DNA from: DAIDJM01 sp964250215
GTDB taxonomy: Bacteria > Pseudomonadota > Alphaproteobacteria > Acetobacterales > Acetobacteraceae
Reading direction: 5' to 3'
NCBI GenBank assembly: GCA_964250215.1
Contig: CAXUEX010000041.1
Span: forward strand, 1-19,786
Length of the DNA: 19,786 bases
The notes below the pieces were generated by a model. The model did not search any database, was not told the DNA's origin, and saw nothing but the letters and a program-made list of their open reading frames with translations. This document shows, piece by piece, positions 13,467 to 19,786 of the stretch; the first letter of the stretch is position 1; each line of letters starts with the position of its first letter. A program made the position numbers and the translations under genes.

Positions 13467-14585
13467 TTGACGGAACCGCGCAAGAGTTTGGATGCGCTCG
13501 GGCTGGAGTTCCGCACCGACAAATCCTCGGCAGCGCACGACTACCTGAATTTTTACGAGCGGTATCTGGCGGGGTGGCGCGACCGGGCGGTGACGCTGCT
13601 GGAAGTGGGCGTGCTGCGCGGCGCTTCGCTGGCGGTGTGGGAGGCGTATTTTCCGAACGGCAAGATCGTCGGCGCCGACATCGACCCGAACACGTTGCGG
13701 TTCGCGCGCGATCGGGTGGAGGTGGAGATCGTCGATCAGTCCAATCTGGAAGATCTCGTGCGGCTCGGCATGAAGCATGGGCCGTTCGACGTGGTGGTGG
13801 AGGATGGTTCGCATTTCTGGGAGCACCAGATCACATCGCTGCGGACTTTGTTTCCTTTCGTCAAGGACGGCGGCTTGTACATCGTCGAGGACCTGCACAC
13901 GAACTACGGCGATCTGGCGGAGGATTACCGCGGCGTCGCAAGCGTGTCGTGCATGGATTACCTCAAGCGCCTGACCGATCTGCGGGTGGGCGACGTGATG
14001 CTGGATATTTCGCAGGAGGAAGATCCGTTCCTGCGTTCGTACGGCAGGGCGATGCGGGCCATCACGTTCTATCGCCGGGCCTGCCTGATCGAAAAATTGC
14101 TGCCTGCCAATAACGAGCCGCACGCCGCCGCACCCTACATGATGGTTTCGGAGGACACCGGGCATGTCGGGGTGACGCTGGTGGCGCATATCGGTCATGT
14201 CGGTGACCGGATGAGCCCGATTGGCTGTCTGCGGCCGGCGCGCGAGGGGCTGCATTTCCAGGGGTTTTCGCTGGCCGTGCCGCGGCAGGGCGTGGGCTTG
14301 CAATACCGCGCGCTGCTGGCCAGCGGCGATTGGAGCGACTGGGTGGCCGAAGGCGAGTATGTCGGCACGCGCGGACGCGGCGAGGATTTGCGCGGTTTCG
14401 CCGTGCGGTTGCCAGAGGCGGCCCGAAACCGCTTCGAGGTTCAGGCGGTGGCGCGATTTTCCGGCGATCCCGAACCCGTGCTGGTGGGGGACGGCGAAGC
14501 CTGCGTGCCGCGTGCCGGCAGCGGCGTGCTGGCCGGCATGCAAGTGCTGGTGCGGCTGCTTGCGGCGGCTGGCGAAACCCGGTGA
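13467..14585 (+). CDS. Class I SAM methyltransferase with C-terminal triple repeat (ChW-like)
   Basis: This is a 372-residue two-part protein. The N-terminal part (about 1-225) shows FRTDKSSAAHDYLNFYE, the SAM-binding motif LLEVGVLRGASL (44-55), an acidic motif GADIDPN (69-75), VVEDGSH (110-116) and YIVEDLHTNYG (138-148). This pattern is close to the mycinamicin/sugar O-methyltransferase type (MycE-like) group. The C-terminal part (about 234-364) has three repeats of about 44 residues, the middle one (276-316) reading LQYRALLASGDWSDWVAEGE and then GT-x-G, a close match to the ChW repeat pattern. The start codon is TTG at 13467 with GGAG at 13455-13458; no in-frame ATG lies near. I infer methylation of a sugar or surface glycan, with the repeats binding substrate; this is unproven. 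Confidence 0.8.
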   Translation: MTEPRKSLDALGLEFRTDKSSAAHDYLNFYERYLAGWRDRAVTLLEVGVLRGASLAVWEAYFPNGKIVGADIDPNTLRFARDRVEVEIVDQSNLEDLVRLGMKHGPFDVVVEDGSHFWEHQITSLRTLFPFVKDGGLYIVEDLHTNYGDLAEDYRGVASVSCMDYLKRLTDLRVGDVMLDISQEEDPFLRSYGRAMRAITFYRRACLIEKLLPANNEPHAAAPYMMVSEDTGHVGVTLVAHIGHVGDRMSPIGCLRPAREGLHFQGFSLAVPRQGVGLQYRALLASGDWSDWVAEGEYVGTRGRGEDLRGFAVRLPEAARNRFEVQAVARFSGDPEPVLVGDGEACVPRAGSGVLAGMQVLVRLLAAAGETR

Positions 14586-14672
14586 TGGTGCCTATGACAA
14601 AACTGTTGCGCGTGGTGGCGTGGGAAGCGTAGGCTTCTCGCACCGGGGCGAACTTTTGTCGGTGAGGGAACG

Positions 14673-15779
14673 ATGCGGTCAACGCTTCCTGTCCTCCTGC
14701 GTGCGGCCTTGCCGGGGCTGGCCTTTCTCTGCGGCGCGGCCGCCGGCGATTGGCAGATCGGCTCGCACAAAATGGGCATTTCGGGGCCGGGGGCCTCGCC
14801 ACTGCTGGAACGTCCGGCCGGGCCGGCGGGACTCGCTTCGCGGCGGTTTCTGCTGGAGATCGGCGGCGTGGATTTCGAGGCGGTGGCCTCGACAGCTTCG
14901 CCCATCACGCTGCGCTACGACCCAGGCGCACCCGACGGGCAGCGGCTGATCGTGCAAGCGGATGGCGTCGCCACGCACGCCGCGCTGCCGGACTGGCAGA
15001 TCAAACCGATCGCGGCACTGGCCGACAGCGTCTATACGGCGGACGTCTCGTTGTTCGGCGACGGGCCGGATACCGACCATTTCGTGTATCCACGGTTTCA
15101 CCCGGCGCTGCGCGATACGTTGCTGGGATTGCGGCTGCTGCAGGCCGATCTGATGCTGTCGCATCCGGAAAGCTTCCGGCAGGTGCCGATGCAGAACGGC
15201 AGCCCGGTTCTGGGCGTGGGCGAGGCCATGCCAAACGACGCGGCAAGCGCGCATGCGGCCGACGTGCTGGGCGCGGTGATCGGCAGCTACGATTACCAGT
15301 CGTGGGTGCTCACGGATATCGGCGAGAACGCGGCACTGCAAAGCGAAGCCGGCGGCGTCCGCCCCGATCTGCATCCGTTCTATTATTTCTGGTCCACGCG
15401 CATCGGTGCGGCGGCGCTGCGTCTGCTGCGGCTCACGTCGCTGGAAGGTCTGGTTTCCAAGCCGGAACAGCCGGGCATTCGCGCCCAGGTGGAAGCGGCG
15501 GCGCGGCGCTACGAGGTGCTGGAACGCCAGCCGGAAACCAGCGGGCAGCCGCACGCAATGCCGGATTTGACGGCCCGCGTGCAGGCCGACGAGGCCATGG
15601 TGCGGGCGCTCAATCCACTGGTGTGGAACGCAGTGCAGAACACCTCGCGCTATGCGGCACTGTTCCGGCTTGCGCGCACCGACGATCCGGCCGCATGGCG
15701 AGCCTTCACCGCTTCGCTGGCAAATGTGCCGTTGGTGCCGGCGGTGCGCACGCCGACGGCCTGGCCGCGCGAGGATTAG
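14673..15779 (+). CDS. Secreted protein of unknown function
   Basis: This 368-residue protein is not recognised. Residues 1-25 form a signal peptide (MRSTLPVLLRAALPGLAFLC, then GAAAG, likely cleavage before DWQIG); Cys20 is not in a good lipobox. The mature part begins with a beta-rich region and continues with a helical stretch around HFVYPRFHPALRDTLLGLRL (about 131-150), an aromatic segment LHPFYYFWSTR near 230, and a C-terminal segment NPLVWNAVQNTSRYAALFRL before the end. ATG 14673 has GAGGG at 14664-14668. It follows the methyltransferase gene after 87 bases on the same strand; that gap holds no gene I can support. Its stop (TAG 15777-15779) overlaps the convergent SDR stop by two bases, so no terminator fits between them. 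Confidence 0.7.
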   Translation: MRSTLPVLLRAALPGLAFLCGAAAGDWQIGSHKMGISGPGASPLLERPAGPAGLASRRFLLEIGGVDFEAVASTASPITLRYDPGAPDGQRLIVQADGVATHAALPDWQIKPIAALADSVYTADVSLFGDGPDTDHFVYPRFHPALRDTLLGLRLLQADLMLSHPESFRQVPMQNGSPVLGVGEAMPNDAASAHAADVLGAVIGSYDYQSWVLTDIGENAALQSEAGGVRPDLHPFYYFWSTRIGAAALRLLRLTSLEGLVSKPEQPGIRAQVEAAARRYEVLERQPETSGQPHAMPDLTARVQADEAMVRALNPLVWNAVQNTSRYAALFRLARTDDPAAWRAFTASLANVPLVPAVRTPTAWPRED

Positions 15780-16516
15780 CCGGATCGCGGTGCGGGAGGG
15801 AGCGCGGCCGGCTGGGCCTCGATCAAAGCCGCGTGGCGTTGCTCCGAGGGCAGGCAAAGCGGAAGCATCGCGGCGGCGGCCTGCTCCGGCGTCTGGATGG
15901 TGCGGGGATCCTCGCCTGGATAGGCCTGGGCGCGCATCCGCGTGGCGGTGCGGCCGGGGTTGAACAGGTTGACGCGCAGCGGTGCGTTCTCGACCTCGTC
16001 GGCCCAGCTCAGTACGAGGCTTTCCATGGCTGCCTTGGTGCTGGCGTAGGCGCCCCAGTAGGCGCGCGGGCTACGGGCGACGTTGCTGGTGAGGAACACC
16101 GCGCGGCCCGCATCGGCGGCCAGCAACGGCGGCGCGCAGGTGCGGATCAGCCGGTAGGTGGCCACGAGATTGGTCGCGACGCAGGCGGCGAAATCCCGCG
16201 GTTCGACATGCGGCACGGGGCTGAGCTTGCCGAGCGCGCCGGCATTGTGCACCAGGATATCGAGCCTCCCGAACCGCTGCACGATGCTGGGTCCGACGGC
16301 ATCAATGCCTTCCGGCTTGGCCAGATCCATTGGCAGCAGCGTGGCCTGGGCACCCGCGGCGCGGATGGCGTCGTCGGTTTCTTCCAGGCCGCCTTGCGTG
16401 CGTGCGATCAGCACCGGATGTGCCCCTAGCCGCGCGAGCGCGATCGCGGTTGCGGCACCGATGCCCCGGCTGGCGCCGGTGACCAGCGCCACGCTGCCGG
16501 CCAGCGGTTGTTCCAC
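15776..16516 (-). CDS. Short-chain dehydrogenase/reductase (SDR family)
   Basis: This 246-residue classical SDR has the NAD(P)-binding TGASRGIG (13-20), NAG at 91-93, Asn116, Ser144 and the YxxxK pair Tyr157/Lys161 (AYASTKAAM), so the full catalytic tetrad is present. The substrate cannot be told from sequence. The start is GTG at 16516, directly after the purF stop codon (TGA then GTG, no spacer), which implies translation by reinitiation or coupling. SDR genes directly downstream of purF recur in alphaproteobacteria, so this is a conserved neighbour rather than an accidental one, though its role in or beside purine synthesis is unclear. The gene ends by overlapping the stop of the convergent secreted-protein gene. 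Confidence 0.9.
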   Translation of the reverse strand: MEQPLAGSVALVTGASRGIGAATAIALARLGAHPVLIARTQGGLEETDDAIRAAGAQATLLPMDLAKPEGIDAVGPSIVQRFGRLDILVHNAGALGKLSPVPHVEPRDFAACVATNLVATYRLIRTCAPPLLAADAGRAVFLTSNVARSPRAYWGAYASTKAAMESLVLSWADEVENAPLRVNLFNPGRTATRMRAQAYPGEDPRTIQTPEQAAAAMLPLCLPSEQRHAALIEAQPAALPPAPRSG

Positions 16517-17980
16517 TCAGCCGATTTCCGCGAGCAGGCTGAGCTGGCGGTCGCTCTTCTGGTCGAAATCGGGCAGCGGGATCGGGTAGTCGCCAGTGAA
16601 GCACGCGTCGCAATACTGCGGCTTCGTCTCGTTGCGGGATTCGTGGCCAAGCGCGCGATACAGGCCGGCGATGGAGATGAAGGCCAGGCTGTCGGCGCCG
16701 ATCAGCGCCGCCATTTCGGGCACGCCGTGCTGCGCTGCGAGCAGCTTTCCCCGCTCCGGTGTATCTATGCCATAGAAACAACTGTTCGTGGTAGGTGGCG
16801 AGGAGATGCGCATGTGAACTTCGCGCGCGCCGGCGGCACGGACCATTTCCACGATCTTGCGGCTGGTGGTGCCGCGCACGATGCTGTCGTCCACCAGCAC
16901 CACGCGGCGGCCATCCAGCATGGCGCGGTTTGCCGAATGCTTCAGCCGCACACCGAGATTGCGGATGTGGTCGGTAGGTTCGATGAAGGTGCGGCCGACA
17001 TAGTGGTTGCGGATGATGCCGAATTCGAAAGGCATGCCGCTTTCCTCGGCAAAGCCCATCGCGGCCGGCACGCCGCTATCGGGAACCGGCACCACGATGT
17101 CGGCGGCAATCGCACTTTCGCGCGCCAGCTCGCGGCCGATCTGCTTGCGCGCGGCATAGACCGGCGTGCCTTCCATCACGGAATCGGGTCGCGCGAAATA
17201 GATGTATTCGAACACGCAGAAGCGCGAGCGCGATTGTCCGAACGGCTTGATGCTGCGGATGCCGAGATCGTTGATCAGCACGATCTCGCCGGGCTCGATG
17301 TCGCGCACGAATTCGGCGCCGACGATATCCAGCGCGCAGCTTTCGCTGGCCAGAACCCAACCCGGCGCCGCCCCATCCGCCGGCCCGATGCGGCCCAGGA
17401 TCAATGGCCGCACGCCCTGCGGATCGCGCACGCCGATCAGCGCCTCGTTCGACAGCGCCGTCAGCGAATAGGCGCCCACCACCTGTTTCAGCGCATCGAT
17501 CAGCCGATCGACCACGGTGGAATACGTGCTGATGGCGATGAGCTGGATGAACACCTCGCTGTCGGTGGTGGATTGGAACAGGCAGCCGCGGCGCACCAGC
17601 GCCTTGCGCAAGCCCAGCGCGTTGGTGAGGTTGCCGTTATGCGCCACCGCCAACCCGCCGAACTCGAAATCCGCATAGAGCGGCTGCACGTTGCGCAGAA
17701 TGGTTTCGCCTGTGGTGGCATAGCGGTTATGGCCCACCGCCGTGCGGCCCGGCAGGGCGGCGATCACGCGCGCATCGCCGAACACATCGCCGACCAGGCC
17801 CAGCCCGCGCTGCGAATGGAAACGGCGGCCATCGAAGCTGACGATGCCGGTGGCTTCCTGGCCGCGGTGCTGCAGTGCGTGCAGGCCCAGCGCCGTGACG
17901 GCGGCGGCATCCGGCATGTTCCAGACGCCGAACACGCCGCACTCCTCGTGCAGCGTATCCTCATCTCCGGCGGTCGGCAT
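16517..17980 (-). CDS. purF: Amidophosphoribosyltransferase
   Basis: This 487-residue enzyme catalyses the first committed step of de novo purine synthesis: PRPP plus glutamine to 5-phosphoribosylamine. Cys14 (HEECGVFGVW) follows a 13-residue propeptide that would be removed to expose the N-terminal nucleophile. The glutaminase domain shows GHNRYATTG and AHNGNL; the phosphoribosyltransferase domain shows the PRPP motif VVLVDDSIVRGTTS (360-373). Cys255, Cys401, Cys457 and Cys460 (CDAC) match the spacing of the 4Fe-4S ligands of the Bacillus subtilis enzyme, so this is the propeptide-bearing, iron-sulphur type. I chose ATG 17980, with AGGGGG upstream; an earlier in-frame TTG at 18025 lengthens the propeptide by 15 residues. 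It sits downstream of cvpA, the classic gene order. Confidence 0.95.
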   Translation of the reverse strand: MPTAGDEDTLHEECGVFGVWNMPDAAAVTALGLHALQHRGQEATGIVSFDGRRFHSQRGLGLVGDVFGDARVIAALPGRTAVGHNRYATTGETILRNVQPLYADFEFGGLAVAHNGNLTNALGLRKALVRRGCLFQSTTDSEVFIQLIAISTYSTVVDRLIDALKQVVGAYSLTALSNEALIGVRDPQGVRPLILGRIGPADGAAPGWVLASESCALDIVGAEFVRDIEPGEIVLINDLGIRSIKPFGQSRSRFCVFEYIYFARPDSVMEGTPVYAARKQIGRELARESAIAADIVVPVPDSGVPAAMGFAEESGMPFEFGIIRNHYVGRTFIEPTDHIRNLGVRLKHSANRAMLDGRRVVLVDDSIVRGTTSRKIVEMVRAAGAREVHMRISSPPTTNSCFYGIDTPERGKLLAAQHGVPEMAALIGADSLAFISIAGLYRALGHESRNETKPQYCDACFTGDYPIPLPDFDQKSDRQLSLLAEIG

Positions 17981-18025
17981 CGGCTTGGCCCCCTGGCCCG
18001 GGCGGGAGTGTAGCAGAACTGTCAA

Positions 18026-18610
18026 CTAAGGGTGGTCGGGCCGCGGGCCAAGGGCCGAGCCCGCGGGTTCGGCGTGCATCAGCTCTGCGGCGGTGGTGGG
18101 CGCGCCCTGGGGCGGGGGCGTGATGCGAGGGCGGAACTTGACCGGCAGGAACTCGACGCCCCAGGCGGCGCCGGAATAGAGCGCCGGCAGGGTGCGGGAG
18201 CGCTGGAAGGGCGGTGGCCAGGTATCGGGGTTGGGCAGCAGGATGGAGCCCAGGATATAGGCCGCGATCAGCACGGCGCAGCCGCGAACGATGCCGAACA
18301 GCAGGCCGAGCGTGCGATCGAGCCCGCCCAGCACGGAAAAGCGGGCTGCGCGGCCCACGAGGTTGGCGAGCAGCGAGAGCACCAGCAGCACGCCCAGGAA
18401 CACGGCGACATAGGCGGCCGGGTCGGCCAGATCGGGGTTGCCGATCAGCCGCTCGGAAGCGGGTTCCAGGCCGGGGCCGTAGAGCAGCGCGGCGTAGCCG
18501 GCGGCTAGCCACGCGCCGAGACCCAGCAATTCCCGCACCAGCCCGCGGGACAGGCCGAGCAGCGCGGAGATGCCGATCACGACGAGGACGGCGAGGTCCA
18601 CCAGGTTCAT
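18026..18610 (-). CDS. cvpA: CvpA-family inner membrane protein
   Basis: This 194-residue protein has four predicted membrane helices (about 4-22, 28-46, 63-84 and 101-123). It carries the family hallmarks: SRGLVRELLGLGAWL after the first helix and GLDRTLGLLFGIVRG before the last. A proline-rich cytoplasmic tail follows the final helix (about 160 to the end). CvpA was named for colicin V production, and its cellular role is still poorly defined; its recurring position before purF is well known and holds here. ATG 18610 was chosen because the CvpA family starts at MNLVDLAVLVV; the longer open frame to 18880 overlaps flhA. No strong ribosome site is visible. It ends just upstream of purF and starts 58 bases after flhA. 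Confidence 0.9.
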   Translation of the reverse strand: MNLVDLAVLVVIGISALLGLSRGLVRELLGLGAWLAAGYAALLYGPGLEPASERLIGNPDLADPAAYVAVFLGVLLVLSLLANLVGRAARFSVLGGLDRTLGLLFGIVRGCAVLIAAYILGSILLPNPDTWPPPFQRSRTLPALYSGAAWGVEFLPVKFRPRITPPPQGAPTTAAELMHAEPAGSALGPRPDHP

Positions 18611-18668
18611 GGCGGGTGTATGCGGGAGGAACGGAGTCCGGCCAAGCCGGGGCCGCACTGCGAACGCT

Positions 18669-19786
18669 TCAGATCGTTGCCAGCGTGCGGATTCGGGCGC
18701 GCGGGAAAATTTCGGTTTGCGCCAGAACCGGGGTGGCGGGGCGCACACGTTCCACCACCGCACGCACGGGTGCGCGGATGGCGGCGCCGGTGAGCAGCAC
18801 CGGGTTTTCCGCGGCGTGCGCATCGAACACTTCGCGCAGGCGGCGCATGAATTCCTGCAACCGGCTCGGCGCCATTGCAAGCTGGCGGTCCTCGGCCGGA
18901 CCCAGCAGGCTTTCGGTGAAGCTCGTCTCCCATTCGGGGGAGAGCGGGATCAGGCGCAGCACGCCATCTTGCCCCGCGTGGCTATCGCAGATTTGCCGGG
19001 CGAGCCGCGTGCGCACCGTGGCCAGCGTGGCGGCGAGCGAACGGCCGCCGCCGACGCAGGCTTCGTGGATGCCTTCCAGCACCGTTGGCAGATCGCGGAT
19101 GGATACGCGCTCGGCGAGCAGCGACTGCAGCACGCGCTGCACGCCGCCGACCGAAATCACGCCGGGCATCAGATCGGAGACCAGCTTCTGGTGCTCGCGC
19201 GGCAGATCGTCGAGCAGTTTCTGGGTTTCGGCATAGGAGAGCAGTTCCGGCATCATGTCGCGCACGAGCTCGGTCAGGTGCGTCGCCAACACGCTGGGCG
19301 CATCCACCACCGTGCAGTTGCGCATCAGCGCCGCCTCGCGCTGCGCCGGATCGATCCAGATGGCGGGCAGGCCGAAGGCGGGTTCCTGCGTGGGTTCGCC
19401 CGGCAGATCGGGCGTGCCGCCGGCGGGATCCATGGCGAGCAGCATCAGCGGCCGGATTTCGCCGCCGCCGGCATCGATCTCCTTGATCCGGATACGATAC
19501 TGTTCCGCGCCGAGCTGGAGATTGTCCTGGATGCGCACCGGTGGCAGCACGAAGCCCATTTCGGACGCTATCGAGCGGCGCAAATTGCGGATCTGCTCGG
19601 TGAGCTTGGGTGGGTCGCCGCCAGCCAGCGGCAGCAGCGCGTAACCCAGCTCGACACGAATGGTGTCGATGCGCATCGATTCCGCGATGGGCGCCTCAGC
19701 CGAGACCGGGGCCGCGAGCACGGGTTCCGCTGCCGTGCCGCGCGCCGGATGGCGCGCCCGATGCCAGGCGCCGGCCCCGGCCAGCC
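18669..19786 (-). CDS. flhA: Flagellar export apparatus protein FlhA, C-terminal part
   Basis: The window holds the last 372 residues, cut by the right edge; the N-terminal membrane half lies beyond. The visible part is the linker and cytoplasmic domain of FlhA: IELGYALLPL-like VELGYALLPLAGG, VLATHLTELVRD, LLSYAETQKLLDDLP, GVQRVLQSLLAERVSIRDLP, RQLAMAPSRLQEF and the C-terminal FPRARIRTLATI are all family landmarks. FlhA is the core of the flagellar type III export gate; this domain docks chaperone-substrate complexes. No frameshift or stop interrupts it. The injectisome homologue (SctV/InvA) is less likely given the RQLAMAPS and ARIRT motifs. It implies a motile or formerly motile host. cvpA follows 58 bases downstream on the same strand. 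Confidence 0.93.
   Translation of the reverse strand, partial: LAGAGAWHRARHPARGTAAEPVLAAPVSAEAPIAESMRIDTIRVELGYALLPLAGGDPPKLTEQIRNLRRSIASEMGFVLPPVRIQDNLQLGAEQYRIRIKEIDAGGGEIRPLMLLAMDPAGGTPDLPGEPTQEPAFGLPAIWIDPAQREAALMRNCTVVDAPSVLATHLTELVRDMMPELLSYAETQKLLDDLPREHQKLVSDLMPGVISVGGVQRVLQSLLAERVSIRDLPTVLEGIHEACVGGGRSLAATLATVRTRLARQICDSHAGQDGVLRLIPLSPEWETSFTESLLGPAEDRQLAMAPSRLQEFMRRLREVFDAHAAENPVLLTGAAIRAPVRAVVERVRPATPVLAQTEIFPRARIRTLATI

Noticed and set aside
14679..15857. 392-codon minus-strand frame opposite the secreted-protein gene
   Set aside because: The plus-strand frame has a signal peptide, ribosome site and sensible composition; the minus frame is Arg/His/Gln-rich and overlaps the SDR gene end.
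16508..18013. 501-codon open frame opposite purF
   Set aside because: It is a mirror of a fully conserved purF gene; the His/Ala/Arg-rich composition is typical of antisense frames in this base composition.
17981..18025. TTGACA at the possible TTG start of purF as a -35 promoter element
   Set aside because: No suitable -10 element lies 16-18 bases downstream, and the sequence falls at the cvpA/purF junction, where co-transcription is expected.

Overview
The window reads as GC-rich alphaproteobacterial DNA, and Acetobacteraceae/Rhodospirillales is my best guess. The reasons are the Ti-type TraA/TraC/TraD mobilisation genes, the HWE-family histidine kinase, the ligase-associated Lhr-like helicase and the flhA / cvpA-purF-SDR run. 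This is judged from gene families and base composition only, with no database comparison. A run of 100 Ns (5519-5618) marks a scaffold join inside one gene.

Region 1 (1 to about 2.69 kb) is the end of an integrative mobilisable or conjugative element. It holds the N-terminus of a MOBQ relaxase (TraA/MobA) running off the left edge, a structured oriT-like intergenic region, divergent traC-like and traD-like genes, an AlpA-type regulator and a P4-type tyrosine integrase whose stop codon overlaps that of alpA. Tandem repeats lie just upstream of int. A sequence resembling the 3' end of a serine tRNA gene, at about 2665-2684, is a candidate attachment site.

Region 2 (2.77-6.37 kb) is a two-gene signalling operon on the minus strand. 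A very large CheB-CheR-PAS-HWE histidine kinase is broken by the assembly gap, and it is translationally coupled (TGATG) to a stand-alone receiver protein. Region 3 (6.55-9.2 kb) has a 3-oxoadipyl-CoA thiolase (pcaF type) converging on a secreted kelch/galactose-oxidase-like propeller protein. A 16-bp perfect-stem hairpin between them looks like a shared bidirectional terminator.

Region 4 (9.3-12.3 kb, minus strand) pairs the Lhr-like DEXH helicase with a small PAP2 membrane phosphatase. Divergent from it, region 5 (12.36-15.78 kb, plus strand) carries an epoxide-hydrolase-like enzyme, a coupled small membrane protein, a class I methyltransferase with an unusual C-terminal triple repeat resembling ChW (clostridial hydrophobic W) repeats, and a secreted protein I do not recognise. 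The methyltransferase-repeat fusion plus its secreted neighbour is the least explained part of the window.

Region 6 (15.78-19.79 kb, minus strand) is housekeeping: flhA (C-terminal part, cut by the right edge), cvpA, purF and a short-chain dehydrogenase. The last two abut with no spacer. I saw no rRNA gene, complete tRNA gene, CRISPR array or insertion sequence.
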